Assembly (NCBI GenBank): GCA_964399165.1
Contig: CAYNPO010000003.1
Span: 62,001-126,000, forward strand
Origin: UBA6144 sp964399165
GTDB lineage: Bacteria; Bdellovibrionota; Bacteriovoracia; Bacteriovoracales; Bacteriovoracaceae
Direction: 5' to 3'
DNA length: 64,000 nt
Each line of letters opens with the position of its first letter. Position 1 is the stretch's first letter. Positions 49,607 to 58,804 of this stretch are shown here, in pieces. The notes beneath the pieces are model-generated. The model was not told the origin of the DNA and searched no databases. It saw only the letters and a list, made by a program, of their open reading frames with translations. A program made the translations under genes and the position numbers.

Positions 49607-49616
49607 AAAATAAAAG

Positions 49617-49639
49617 AGCCACCTTCGGGTGGCTTTTTT
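49617..49639 (+). terminator. rho-independent terminator of tRNA-Ala
   Basis: AGCCACC-TTCG-GGTGGCT is a 7-bp stem with a stable UUCG-type loop and a T-tract, ten bases after the tRNA. Confidence 0.93.
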
Positions 49640-49692
49640 ATTTTTCTCATCTCAAGAGTGAAGAACGATTACCCACCATTGTTGGAACGACC

Positions 49693-50322
49693 ATGGTATC
49701 CCCCTCAAACATGGAAAAGCCTTTCGCCCCCGCTTGCGAGCGCAACCGCGATCCCATCCTTGAGGTGCTTAAACAGCACGTGCGCACCTCCGACCTGCGC
49801 CTACTGGAAGTGGGCGCCGGCACCGGCCAGCACGCGGTCCACATGGCCCCGCATTTCCCTTGGCTCGAGTGGTACCCCACGGACCTGAGCGTGGCCCTGC
49901 CTGGGATGAAGCTGTGGTTTGATGAGGCCAATATCCCGAACATCAAGCCTCCCACGCGGCTGAACGTGGCCACGGACGATTTTCCCAAGCTCAAGTTCGA
50001 CCTGGTTTTCACCGCCAACACCCTTCACATCATGGACTGGAAGTCCTGCAAGAGCTTCTTCAAGCTCCTGGGCAATCGGCTGCGCGAAGGGGCAAGGGCG
50101 GTCTTTTATGGGCCCTTCAATTACCAGGGCGCTTTCACCTCCCCGAGCAACGCTGAGTTCGACAAATGGCTCAAAGAACGCGACCCCGTGAGCGGCATCC
50201 GCCACTTCGAAGACGTGGACCGGGCCATGGAAAAAGCGGGTTTCAGCCTGGTGCGGGACCACGAAATGCCGGCCAATAACCGCACCTTGGTTTACTTGCG
50301 TGGCCCATACGTTCCCAAATGA
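49693..50322 (+). CDS. DUF938 SAM-dependent methyltransferase
   Basis: This 209-residue class I methyltransferase begins with the DUF938 pattern KPFAPACERNRDPILEVL, followed by the SAM motif LLEVGAGTGQHAVHMA and a conserved TANTLHIM and FYGPFNYQG. The family is widespread and of unknown substrate. The ATG at 49693 is likely; a Met six codons later is possible. Its stop overlaps an alternative start of the next gene (ATGA). Confidence 0.87.
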   Translation: MVSPSNMEKPFAPACERNRDPILEVLKQHVRTSDLRLLEVGAGTGQHAVHMAPHFPWLEWYPTDLSVALPGMKLWFDEANIPNIKPPTRLNVATDDFPKLKFDLVFTANTLHIMDWKSCKSFFKLLGNRLREGARAVFYGPFNYQGAFTSPSNAEFDKWLKERDPVSGIRHFEDVDRAMEKAGFSLVRDHEMPANNRTLVYLRGPYVPK

Positions 50323-50336
50323 GGTATAGGGGGTGG

Positions 50337-51911
50337 ATGAAGCCCACCGCCTTTGCTCTCCTCCTCCCACTCGCGAGCGCCGTCACCGCCTTTCCAGCCG
50401 AACGTGGAGTTTACTTCCCCAAGAAGGCCTACGTTCCCACTCCCTTGCCGACCTTCACCCAGGCACGTGAAGAGCTGCCCGGCCCAGTGCTGGAGGGGCG
50501 TCCGGACCTGGTGGCTCTGTACTGGCGCGCCTGGGAGCTGGGCTATCGCCACCTGCGCGCCCCCGCGCCGGGATCCCCGCTGGTCTCCAACTGGATGGAC
50601 GCGGCTTTCTCCAAGCACCTCTTTCAGTGGGACACCATCTTCATGGTCCCCTTTGCCTCCTACGGTCACCACGTCTTTCCGATGGTGGAATCCCTAGACA
50701 ACTTTTACGCCCGCCAGCGTGTCGATGGTTTCATCAACCGTGAGATCGTGGCCGCCACCGGCGCCGATTACGTCTACCGGCATCGGCGCAACACGGTGAA
50801 CCCGCCGCTTTTCGCCTGGGCGGAAGTTCGCCACGCGCGCCTCACGGGAGACACCTCCCGTTTCCCCTTGGTCTACCAGGCCTTGGTGAAGCACGCCGAA
50901 TGGCTGGAGAAAGGCCGTCGCAAAGAAGGCACCGCCCACGGACTCTACTGGAACACGCCCCTGGGCTCGGGTATGGACAACACCCCCCGCTCGGGCAGCG
51001 GCTGGGTGGACATGTCCTCCCAGATGGTGATGCTGTACGAGAACCTGGCGGAGATCGCCCAGGCGCTGGGAAGGCCCGCGGAAGCGGCGGAGTTCAGGGC
51101 TCGGGCCTCGGCGATCGCCGGACGCATCCGCGCCACCATGTGGAACGAGCGCGACGGGCTGTTTTACGACGTGGACGATCGGGGTCAGCAGCGCCCGCGC
51201 AAGACCATCGCCTGCTTCTGGCCCCTCATCGCCGGCGTCGCCACCCCCGCCCAGGCCGCACGCCTGGTGGCCCACCTGAAGGACCCGCGCAGCTTTTGGC
51301 GTCCCATGCCTTGGCCCACCCTGGCCGCCGATGATCCGAAGTATTCGCCGGTGGGCCGCTACTGGCGCGGTGGGGTGTGGGCGCCCACCAACGCCATGGT
51401 GGTGGGAGGGCTCAAGCGGTACCCGGAAGTGCCCGGGGCCCTGGACCTCGCTCGCGCCGGCGCGGAGAAATACCTGGAGGCGCTCTCAAGATCCCATGGC
51501 CGGACCGGCACCCTGTGGGAGTTCTACCAACCGGAAAATGGACAGCGGGGCGTGATGTGGTGGTTCCTGCGGGCCCGTCCCGACTTCGTGGGATGGTCGG
51601 GCATCGGGCCCATCCAATTTTTGCTGGAGGACGTGCTGGGACTGGATGTGGACGCGTTGGCAGGGGTGGTGAAATGGAACCTTCGCCGCACTGACCGTCA
51701 CGGAGTGCGGGGCCTGCGGATAGGAAGCGCCCGCGTGGACCTGCTGGCCGAGCCCCGCGCTGACGACTGTGCGCTTGTGGAGTTGTCGGTGGACGCCGCG
51801 GGAGCGCCCCTGCCGCGCTTGGAGGTCACCTTCGGTGGGACTTCCCACGTGCTGGCCTTGGGCGAAGGCGCGCGCAGGTACCGCTTGGATCCGCGCTGCC
51901 CACGCCTATGA
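50337..51911 (+). CDS. secreted GH37/GH63-like glycoside hydrolase
   Basis: This 524-residue protein has a signal peptide (1-21) and an (alpha/alpha)6 barrel of the trehalase/mannosylglycerate hydrolase superfamily. WDTIFM near residue 103, GSGMDNTPR with likely general acid Asp214, and LWEFYQPENG with likely base Glu395 are the conserved sites. Substrate may be trehalose or another alpha-glucoside or mannoside. The C-terminal 80 residues add a beta sandwich. GGGGG precedes the ATG; the upstream ATG overlapping DUF938 is the alternative. Confidence 0.82.
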   Translation: MKPTAFALLLPLASAVTAFPAERGVYFPKKAYVPTPLPTFTQAREELPGPVLEGRPDLVALYWRAWELGYRHLRAPAPGSPLVSNWMDAAFSKHLFQWDTIFMVPFASYGHHVFPMVESLDNFYARQRVDGFINREIVAATGADYVYRHRRNTVNPPLFAWAEVRHARLTGDTSRFPLVYQALVKHAEWLEKGRRKEGTAHGLYWNTPLGSGMDNTPRSGSGWVDMSSQMVMLYENLAEIAQALGRPAEAAEFRARASAIAGRIRATMWNERDGLFYDVDDRGQQRPRKTIACFWPLIAGVATPAQAARLVAHLKDPRSFWRPMPWPTLAADDPKYSPVGRYWRGGVWAPTNAMVVGGLKRYPEVPGALDLARAGAEKYLEALSRSHGRTGTLWEFYQPENGQRGVMWWFLRARPDFVGWSGIGPIQFLLEDVLGLDVDALAGVVKWNLRRTDRHGVRGLRIGSARVDLLAEPRADDCALVELSVDAAGAPLPRLEVTFGGTSHVLALGEGARRYRLDPRCPRL

Positions 51912-51918
51912 AATTCAC

Positions 51919-52035
51919 CTAGCCCCGGAAGATAAACAACCAGAGCAAGAAGCACAGGAACCCTGGGACTCCGAGCACCCACAGGAGCAGGGGGGCGGCT
52001 ACACGGCCTTCTTGATTGTTGGTGTTCGTGTTCAT
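51919..52035 (-). CDS. 38-residue single-span membrane miniprotein
   Basis: This short leftward frame is preceded by AGGAGGTG five bases before its ATG, one of the best ribosome sites in the window. The product has a polar N-terminus (MNTNTNNQEGR) and a very hydrophobic helix (about 13-36, LLLWVLGVPGFLCFLLWLFIF) ending with RG. It is convergent with the glycosidase gene. The quality of the ribosome site and the helix make it a credible gene although no family is known. Confidence 0.65.
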   Translation of the reverse strand: MNTNTNNQEGRVAAPLLLWVLGVPGFLCFLLWLFIFRG

Positions 52036-52200
52036 AGGCACCTCCTGCTCTCCAGTTTAGGAGGGCGCAACTGGCGCAAGCTTGAAGCAAGTGTGCAGTG
52101 ATGGTGGGAGAATATTGTCTCATTCCCGAGTCTTTGAGGCGGAAGCGGTCGCAAATATTTTATTGCGCCGCAGCAAATGCGGTTATCATGACACCTTCCC

Positions 52201-52935
52201 ATGTCACATCTCCTGCCGCTCATCCTCTTGCTTCTGTGCTCCTGCGCCCGTCTCAAGACGGCGGTGACCAGCGAGCTCACCTCACCCCAAGTGTGGGCGC
52301 CCTTGGCCGGTGCGGCCGTGATACATGCCACTCAAGCGGATAAGCCTTTATCGGATTGGGCCCGTGAGCAGCGCCCCGTCTTCGGCAATCGCGATCGCGC
52401 CGAAAAGCGCAGCGACCAGTTCAACGACGTGCTGGAGTACGGCTCTTATGTGAGCTTGGCCCTGGCCCCCACCTGGCGCGAGCATGAAGGGTGGAAGAAC
52501 AAGGTGGCCCAGAAAGGAAAGGAGTGGCTCACCATGGAAGGCGGCACCCGCGCCTCCTACTGGACCGTGCAGTACCTAAAGCGTGAGATCTGGCGCGAGC
52601 GCCCCTCCGGACAGGACAATTTCAGCATGCCTTCAGGTCACGCAGCCGCCGCCGGTTCCTGGCGCAAGGCCCTCATGAACAATGCGGGCAACTTCGGCGA
52701 CGGGGACCACCCTTGGCTCGAGGCGACCGGCACCGCCCTGGCGGCCGGAACCTTGTGGGCGCGGGTGGAGGCGGGGAAACATTACCCCACGGACGTGCTG
52801 GTGGGGTACGCCGTGGGCAACTTCCTCACGGGGGCGGTCTGGAGGGCGGTTTTCCCCGAACATGAGACCGAGGGCACCGTCACGTTCTCGTTCCTGCAAG
52901 ACGTGACGATGCTCGGGTACACCATGCCGTTCTGA
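52201..52935 (+). CDS. PAP2-family phosphatase, lipoprotein-like signal
   Basis: This 244-residue protein contains the three phosphatase motifs of the PAP2 superfamily: KREIWRERP (Lys127, Arg134), PSGH (144-147) and R-x5-H-x3-D (Arg188, His194, Asp198). It would dephosphorylate lipid phosphates or undecaprenyl pyrophosphate in the periplasm. The start has a hydrophobic segment with LLCSC that could be a lipobox, but there is no full set of membrane spans. No ribosome site precedes the ATG. Confidence 0.83.
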   Translation: MSHLLPLILLLLCSCARLKTAVTSELTSPQVWAPLAGAAVIHATQADKPLSDWAREQRPVFGNRDRAEKRSDQFNDVLEYGSYVSLALAPTWREHEGWKNKVAQKGKEWLTMEGGTRASYWTVQYLKREIWRERPSGQDNFSMPSGHAAAAGSWRKALMNNAGNFGDGDHPWLEATGTALAAGTLWARVEAGKHYPTDVLVGYAVGNFLTGAVWRAVFPEHETEGTVTFSFLQDVTMLGYTMPF

Positions 52936-53022
52936 TCTCCCCACGAAAGATTTACACACCCGCTTGCCGACCCGTCCACGATTTTGGGATAGGGCGTCTA
53001 CACGAACAAGGAAGCCGCCCCC

Positions 53023-53514
53023 ATGATCATGCCCGCCCTGGTCCTCTCCGCCGTATTCGCCTCCGGCGCCGCCCTCACCGCTGCCAAGAAGCTCGAGCCC
53101 TGCACCGTTGCCCAGGCGCGCCTCCTGGAAAAATCCATACGCGAGCAGCGTGCCGGTGGCATGGTGAACATCTACCGCATGCTGAACCCCGCCGGCACCC
53201 TGGTGGGCTTTTACGCCACCAACCGCTCGGGCAGCGACATGTACGCCGAAGTGTGCGAACCCCTCTCTGCCGACGACAGTCTGACCACGGCCGACCACTG
53301 GCACTACTGGGACACTGACGGCATCTCCACCCATCCCGCCGCCTGGGCCGTTGGCCGCTCTTACGGTCTCTCACAGGACGAAGGCATCGCGGTCCTAACC
53401 GTACTGGACATCACCGCGAACAACGTCGTCACCGCCCGTTTGAGCGTGGAGGGCCTTGACGACGACGGCGAAACGGTCACCGTGCGCACGGAAACGGTCA
53501 CCCTGTCGCCCTGA
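53023..53514 (+). CDS. secreted protein, unknown
   Basis: This 163-residue protein has a short signal peptide (1-20) and a mature beta-rich domain with cysteines in PCTVAQ and VCEPL. AAGGAAG precedes the first of two ATG codons. No family recognised; stands alone. Confidence 0.65.
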   Translation: MIMPALVLSAVFASGAALTAAKKLEPCTVAQARLLEKSIREQRAGGMVNIYRMLNPAGTLVGFYATNRSGSDMYAEVCEPLSADDSLTTADHWHYWDTDGISTHPAAWAVGRSYGLSQDEGIAVLTVLDITANNVVTARLSVEGLDDDGETVTVRTETVTLSP

Positions 53515-53577
53515 GATTTCCGTTCCATCCAGGCCTTGTCCAGTGACACGTCCCCCTGCGAAGGGCGATAATGGGAT

Positions 53578-53979
53578 ATGGCCCCTAAAAAAGAGCGCAA
53601 TTGGAACAGGGTATGGGTCGTGGCCGGCTGGGGCATGCTGGGCCTGGCGGTAGTGGGCCTTTTCCTGCCCGTCATTCCCCAAGTGCCTTTTGCCATCGGC
53701 GCCGCCTGGTGCTTCTCCAAGGGCAGCCCACGGCTGCATAAAAAGCTCCTGGCCCACAAAAAGCTAGGCCCGCCCATACGAGACTGGGAGGAGCACCGGG
53801 TGATTCGGCCCAAGCTCAAGGCCTTGGCCGCCGCGAGCATCCTGGTGGGGGGAGGGGTGGTCTATCACCAGCTTCACAAGGACTACCTTCCCTGGGCCTT
53901 GGCCCTAGTGGCCTTGTTTCTCGCCTGCATGGCCTTTGTTCTCACCCGACCCTCCGTCCCTCCTCGTAAGTCTCCGTAA
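53578..53979 (+). CDS. DUF454 (YbaN-like) inner membrane protein
   Basis: This 133-residue protein has the YbaN pattern: first span WVVAGWGMLGLAVVGLFLPVIP, then PFAIGAAWCFSKGSPRLHKKLL, a charged loop (WEEHRVI), and two more spans. The family is uncharacterised. The ATG follows a weak GGG site. Confidence 0.87.
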   Translation: MAPKKERNWNRVWVVAGWGMLGLAVVGLFLPVIPQVPFAIGAAWCFSKGSPRLHKKLLAHKKLGPPIRDWEEHRVIRPKLKALAAASILVGGGVVYHQLHKDYLPWALALVALFLACMAFVLTRPSVPPRKSP

Positions 53980-54080
53980 CCATCCCCGCCCTCGACTGTA
54001 AAAAATGTCCGGGCCGTGGCTTTCCGGCGGCAGGAATGGGATGGTGCGCCCGCATCCCGAACACACTCCCGGAGGTCCCC

Positions 54081-55031
54081 GTGAAGAGCTTGACCCTCGC
54101 TGGTCTGGTCCTGGCCGCCCCCTTGGCCCATGCCGCCAGCTTCAACCAAGTTTGGGACGTGGTGAAGACCCCCGCCCGGGACAACATGGTTTACGCGGAA
54201 AACCTCCCACGGCGGACCACCACTTACGCCGACCTCCTGCGCGCGCCCTACACCATCTACGTGGCCACCAAGCGCGCCCTGGAAGACACCTCCGATCTTT
54301 TCCCCGAGAACACCAAGAAGCTCATCCGCTACAACGGCATCTGCTTGGCGGGAAAATGGAAGATCACCGAGGACACCCCCTACACTGGCATGTTCGCCCG
54401 TGGCGCCGAGGGCCTGATCATCGCCCGCGCCTCGGTAGGGTTCGACGAGACCACTCGCGGGGAGTACCGCTCCTTTGGGATCGCTGGAAAAGTCTTCCCC
54501 ACTACTGACCCTGATGCCGACGTCACGGCCGGGAACTTCTTCCTCATCGACGACAACGGCGGCACCCGCCGTTCCCGTTTCGTGACCGCACCGCTCTTGA
54601 GCGAGGCCAAGCTTTCTTATTTCAACATCGCCGCCAGCACCGTACGCGACTTCAGCGTGGATTTCATTCGCCGCCTGACCTTGGTCAACCGCGCCCAGCA
54701 GTCGGCCGATCGCGAGTCCAAGATCCGCCAGCTCTACCCACTCTCCCGCGCTGGTGTCGCCAACCCCGAGGACGCCCGTTCCCCCGCGCTCTTGAAAGTG
54801 GTGGGCGCGGCCAGCAACCCCCGCGTGGACCGCAACGACTTCAGGGACGAACTTCGGGTGGCGAATTATCCGGAGGGCCTGCGCTTTGACATCCACGTGG
54901 CCCAGGTCCGCGCCGACCGTCCCCGTTGGACCCGGGTGGGGCAGATCGAATTCACCCAGGACACCGTCTCGGACGCGTGCGACCAGCGGCTGCGCTTCGC
55001 GCACCCCTGGTGGGACCCCAACGCAAAATGA
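54081..55031 (+). CDS. secreted protein, partner of GMC oxidoreductase
   Basis: This 316-residue protein has a GTG start preceded by GGAGG and a signal peptide (1-19, AHAA). The mature domain has two cysteines (GICLAG and DACDQ) and no recognised fold. It overlaps the oxidoreductase by four bases (ATGA), so the two are co-translated and both exported, which suggests a functional pair such as enzyme and accessory or substrate-binding protein. Confidence 0.75.
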   Translation: MKSLTLAGLVLAAPLAHAASFNQVWDVVKTPARDNMVYAENLPRRTTTYADLLRAPYTIYVATKRALEDTSDLFPENTKKLIRYNGICLAGKWKITEDTPYTGMFARGAEGLIIARASVGFDETTRGEYRSFGIAGKVFPTTDPDADVTAGNFFLIDDNGGTRRSRFVTAPLLSEAKLSYFNIAASTVRDFSVDFIRRLTLVNRAQQSADRESKIRQLYPLSRAGVANPEDARSPALLKVVGAASNPRVDRNDFRDELRVANYPEGLRFDIHVAQVRADRPRWTRVGQIEFTQDTVSDACDQRLRFAHPWWDPNAK

Positions 55032-56968
55032 AGCGTCGGGATTTCCTCGCCCAGGCTGCCCTCGCCGGCGCCTCCATGGCCCTGGCCTCGGCGGGTCTGG
55101 CCCAAGTGCTAGGCGGGGAGGATGAGTTCGACTACATCGTGGTGGGCTCCGGGGCCGGCGGCGGGCCCGTGGCCGCGAACTTGGCCAAGGCGGGCTTCCG
55201 TGTGCTTGTACTGGAGGCAGGCGGGAACTACAGTGGGCTGAATTACCAGGTACCCGTTTTCCATGGGCTCTCCACCGAAGACCGGGCCATGAGCTGGGAC
55301 TTCTACGTCAAACACTACGCCTCCCGGGAGGCCCGGTCCCGGGACAGCAAGTACGTGGCGGAAAAAGACGGCATCCTCTACCCGCGGGCCGCCACGTTGG
55401 GCGGTTGCACCGCCCACAACGCCATGATCACGCTCTACCCGGACAACCGGGACTGGGACGACATCGAGCGCCTCACGGGCGATCGTTCCTGGAATAGCTC
55501 GGCCATGCGTGAGTACTACCGCAAGGTGGAGAAGGCGAGTTACCTAGGACCGCTGGCGGCCGCCGCGGCCTCCCGTCGGGGGCTCAACGGCTGGCTCAAC
55601 CTCGAACAGACCAGTCCGTTCATGGCCCTGCGGGATCCCCAGGTGAAGGACATCCTTCTGGCCGCCGCCGAGGAAGACGGCGTGTTGGGCGTGATCCTCG
55701 AAAACATATTCCGCCAGAATGGTAACATCTTCCTGGATCCCAACGAGTGGGCGTACGTGCGGCGAAAGGTGGAGGGCCACTTCAATATCCCCAAGGCCAC
55801 CAAGGACGGGCGCCGAAACGGCACCCGGGAACTCCTGTTGCGCACCCAGCGCGAGCGGCCACAGAACCTGCACATTCGCACCGGCGCCCTGGCCACCCAG
55901 GTGGTGTTCGATCCCGCCGACCCCACGCGGGCCATCGGCGTAGAATACATGGAAGGCAACTCCCTTTATCAGGCTGACCCGCGCAGCTCGGCCGCAACCC
56001 GTGGGGGGCGCCCCCGCAAGCTGGTGCGCGCCAAAAACGAGGTCATCCTCGCCGGTGGCGCCTTCAACAGCCCCCAGTTGCTCATGCTGTCGGGGATTGG
56101 TGACCGAAACGAGTTAGAGCAGAAAGGCGTGCGGCCACGGGTACACCGCCCAGGGGTAGGGAAGAACTTGCAAGACCGCTATGAGGTCGGCGTGGTCACC
56201 GAGCTGGAGAACCCCTTTGCGCTGTTGGAGGACTGCACCTTCGGCCAAGCGGGAGACCCCTGTCTAGTGGAACACCAACGGCGGGGTAACGACTCGGTCT
56301 ATGGCTCCAACGGCGTGCTCATCTCCATGTTCCGCAAGTCCCGCCCGGGTCTTTCCGACCCGGACGTGTGCATCTTCGGCCTGCCCGGCGACTTCCGGGG
56401 CTACGCCCCTGGATGGTCCCGCAGGGCCATCAGCGGACAGAGTTTCACCTGGGCGATTCTCAAAGGCCAAACCAAGAACACCGCCGGGAGCGTAGGCCTC
56501 AAGTCCGCCGACCCCACCGACACCCCGGAGATCAACTTCCGCTACTTCGGGGAGGGCAACGACCGCTCGGGTGAGGACCTGCAGGACGTGGTGGAGGCCA
56601 TCAAGTACGTGCGCCGGGTGAACGCCCGTCCTAAGTTCGCGCGACTCGCACGGCGTGAGCTCGTGCCGGGTCCGGCGGTCCGCAATGACCGCGAGATCTC
56701 CGACTTCGTGACCCGTGAAGCCTGGGGCCACCACGCTTCCTGTTCCAACAAAATGGGGCACGCCAGCGATCCTATGGCGGTGGTGAACGGCGACTTCAAG
56801 GTCCATGGCACCCGCAACCTGCGGGTGGTGGACGCCTCTGTCTTCCCACGCATCCCGGGACTCTTTATCGTGGTCCCCATCTACATGGTGGCGGAGAAGG
56901 CGAGCGAATCGATCATCCGGGACAGTGCTCTCCTGGGACGCACGCGCCGCGGGTTCCTGGGGCTCTGA
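55028..56968 (+). CDS. Tat-exported GMC-family flavin oxidoreductase
   Basis: This 646-residue protein has a twin-arginine signal (KRRDFLAQAALAG) and an FAD-binding GSGAGGG fold starting at Gly40, then GGCTAHNAMI and the C-terminal HHASCSNKMG and VVDASVFPRIPGLFIVVPIYM typical of glucose-methanol-choline oxidoreductases. It is folded with FAD in the cytoplasm and exported. It could oxidise alcohols, sugars or sterols in the periplasm. No cytochrome subunit is present, but the preceding secreted protein is coupled to it. Confidence 0.9.
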   Translation: MKRRDFLAQAALAGASMALASAGLAQVLGGEDEFDYIVVGSGAGGGPVAANLAKAGFRVLVLEAGGNYSGLNYQVPVFHGLSTEDRAMSWDFYVKHYASREARSRDSKYVAEKDGILYPRAATLGGCTAHNAMITLYPDNRDWDDIERLTGDRSWNSSAMREYYRKVEKASYLGPLAAAAASRRGLNGWLNLEQTSPFMALRDPQVKDILLAAAEEDGVLGVILENIFRQNGNIFLDPNEWAYVRRKVEGHFNIPKATKDGRRNGTRELLLRTQRERPQNLHIRTGALATQVVFDPADPTRAIGVEYMEGNSLYQADPRSSAATRGGRPRKLVRAKNEVILAGGAFNSPQLLMLSGIGDRNELEQKGVRPRVHRPGVGKNLQDRYEVGVVTELENPFALLEDCTFGQAGDPCLVEHQRRGNDSVYGSNGVLISMFRKSRPGLSDPDVCIFGLPGDFRGYAPGWSRRAISGQSFTWAILKGQTKNTAGSVGLKSADPTDTPEINFRYFGEGNDRSGEDLQDVVEAIKYVRRVNARPKFARLARRELVPGPAVRNDREISDFVTREAWGHHASCSNKMGHASDPMAVVNGDFKVHGTRNLRVVDASVFPRIPGLFIVVPIYMVAEKASESIIRDSALLGRTRRGFLGL

Positions 56969-56971
56969 GCT

Positions 56972-57223
56972 TCAGCGCTCCTGGATGAATTCCACTTCCG
57001 GGGTCACGTCCACTTTCGCCACTCCCACGGAGATCTGCCCGGAGAGGCTCAAGCGCAGCATGCGGCGGTAGAGGAACCATTCCTCACCCACGTCCCGGGC
57101 TGGGGCCCCCGCGTCCACTTCGGCGAAGGTGCGGAAGCGCTCCGTGAGCACTTCGTCCAAACCTTGGCCCGCGAAAGCGGGGAGGGCGAGACAGGCGAGC
57201 AGCAGGTAAGCGGTGCGCTTCAT
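56972..57223 (-). CDS. small secreted protein, unknown
   Basis: This 83-residue protein has a signal peptide (1-18, AFAG) and a mature domain of about 65 residues (EWFLYRRMLRLSLSGQISVG, then a beta strand pair). No cysteine. GAGGTAG precedes the ATG. It is last of a three-gene leftward operon of exported proteins, four bases after the lipoprotein stop. Confidence 0.68.
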   Translation of the reverse strand: MKRTAYLLLACLALPAFAGQGLDEVLTERFRTFAEVDAGAPARDVGEEWFLYRRMLRLSLSGQISVGVAKVDVTPEVEFIQER

Positions 57224-57226
57224 GGA

Positions 57227-58348
57227 CTACCTCTTCTTGGTGAAGTGCAGCTCCACCCCGGTGGTGGAGTTGGCCGTGGTCAGGTTGAAGGTTTGTTTGG
57301 CGGAGACGTCGAAGCCCACCTTCAGGTCCGTGAGGGACCACGCGCCCGAGGGACGCACCCGGCGGGAGGCCACGCGCACGAAAAAGCGGGCCATGCGGCC
57401 GGCGGTGCGGAAGCCACGGGCAAAGCGAGAGGCCAGGCGAGAGCGCACGCGGTGCTCGGCACGCACCGTTTCGGGAGAAGGCTTGAGATAGAGATAGAGG
57501 GTGGGGGTGACGCCCGGTTTGACTACTTCCCACTCGCCGGCGAGACCCAGGCCCAGCCCGATCTTCACCGAGTTCAGCTGGAAGCCCAGGCGCTCCTCCC
57601 GGCGGATCTCGGCCTCGAGGGCGGGCAGGGCGGCCATGACTTCGCTCAAAAGCCGCAGCTGCCCGGGGGAGACGTTTCCTAGGGCCTTGGCCGACACGGG
57701 ACGCTTCTTCCACTCTAGGCGTAGCTTGGCCGCGGCCTTGAGGGTCACCGGGGAGAAGTCCGTCACCACTTTCCCGCTGGCGTCCACCTGCAGGTCCAGG
57801 CGCAGGCGATCCACTTTCCAGGGGAAGGCTTCTTCCAGTTGGGCGGCCACGGCCGAGAATTCCCGCAGCCCGCGCACGTGGCGAAGCACATCTGAAGAGG
57901 GCGCGGCTTCCGGATGGTTCTGACGGGTGAACTCCCGCGCCACGGAAGAATCCCAGTCCAGTTCGTCCAAGGGCGAAAGGGGAGGGAGGACCTCAGTTTC
58001 TTCCGTTTCTTTGGTAGGGACTTCTTTCTTCCAAAGCAAGAGCACAGCGGCCGCACCCTTGCCGGTCAACTGCCCCAGCACCCCCTTGAGAGAGATGCCC
58101 AGGTCGAACATCATGCCACCCAAGTGGTAGGGAGAATCGAATTTCCGTCCCGCGTGAGCGGTCTCCAGGTTGAGCAGGGTTTGCTCCTGGGATTGCAGGT
58201 GCAGGTCGATGGCCCTCTCAAAGCGCGGATCCGTCTCCACCAGGGCGGCGGAGTCTGGAACGCGGAAGGCGTCTGTGGAGGATGAGGAGGGCTTCCCGCA
58301 GGAAGCGGCGAGGGACGTCAGGACCAGGATGAGAGCGAGAGATTTCAT
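57227..58348 (-). CDS. lipoprotein, unknown
   Basis: This 373-residue lipoprotein has a lipobox LAASC (Cys17) and a Ser-rich linker, then a beta-rich domain and a basic C-terminal third (SRLASRFARGFRTAGRMARFFVRVASRRVRP, described by position 318-348). The basic segment could contact DNA, LPS or an acidic partner. No family recognised. GGAGG precedes the ATG. Middle gene of the operon 58711 to 56972. Confidence 0.72.
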   Translation of the reverse strand: MKSLALILVLTSLAASCGKPSSSSTDAFRVPDSAALVETDPRFERAIDLHLQSQEQTLLNLETAHAGRKFDSPYHLGGMMFDLGISLKGVLGQLTGKGAAAVLLLWKKEVPTKETEETEVLPPLSPLDELDWDSSVAREFTRQNHPEAAPSSDVLRHVRGLREFSAVAAQLEEAFPWKVDRLRLDLQVDASGKVVTDFSPVTLKAAAKLRLEWKKRPVSAKALGNVSPGQLRLLSEVMAALPALEAEIRREERLGFQLNSVKIGLGLGLAGEWEVVKPGVTPTLYLYLKPSPETVRAEHRVRSRLASRFARGFRTAGRMARFFVRVASRRVRPSGAWSLTDLKVGFDVSAKQTFNLTTANSTTGVELHFTKKR

Positions 58349-58363
58349 TTGGCCTCCGCCGGG

Positions 58364-58711
58364 CTAAGGAGCGACCACAGCCTGGCCGCGGGGACAGAAG
58401 AGCATCCGGAAGCGGGCCTGCGCCCCCAAGGTCAGGACTCCAGTGACGCCGACCTCCGCACCCAGGCCGAGACCAACCACCACCGTTTTGAGCTTGAACG
58501 GGGCCGGCGATTGCCCCAGGGATGTGAGGACGCTCTCCTCAAGGCCCGCTGCCACGTCTCCCAAGGTTTTTTCCCAGGCGGCGGCGGGCACCATGTTCTC
58601 GCGGGCCTTGTTTGTCCCTTCCAGAGAAACCAGGGGAACTTGCACCACCTCTTGAGCCGCCAGGGGAGCAGCAACGAAGCACAGAAGCAGGACGAGGCGA
58701 AGGGGGATCAT
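58364..58711 (-). CDS. small secreted protein, unknown
   Basis: This 115-residue protein has a signal peptide (1-19, LAAQ) and a hydrophobic Gly-rich C-terminal part (VVVGLGLGAEVGVTGVLTLGAQARF) suggestive of membrane-spanning beta strands. AAGGAG precedes the ATG at 58711; the first in-frame ATG 21 bases upstream is less likely. It is first gene of the operon and shares the GLGL-type repeat with the lipoprotein downstream (KIGLGLGLAGEWEV), so the two may interact. Confidence 0.68.
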   Translation of the reverse strand: MIPLRLVLLLCFVAAPLAAQEVVQVPLVSLEGTNKARENMVPAAAWEKTLGDVAAGLEESVLTSLGQSPAPFKLKTVVVGLGLGAEVGVTGVLTLGAQARFRMLFCPRGQAVVAP

Positions 58712-58804
58712 GCGGTCTCCTTGTTGCAGCAAGGCTAGAGACGACGCACGCGCTTCCGAAAGGACTTAACCAGGAATTAACGTGAAACTGGCCTCATCTC
58801 GGCA

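Noticed and set aside
52163..52200. Possible leaderless promoter of the PAP2 gene
   Set aside because: Boxes TTGCGC and TATCAT are 15 bp apart and weak, unlike the marR and merR cases.
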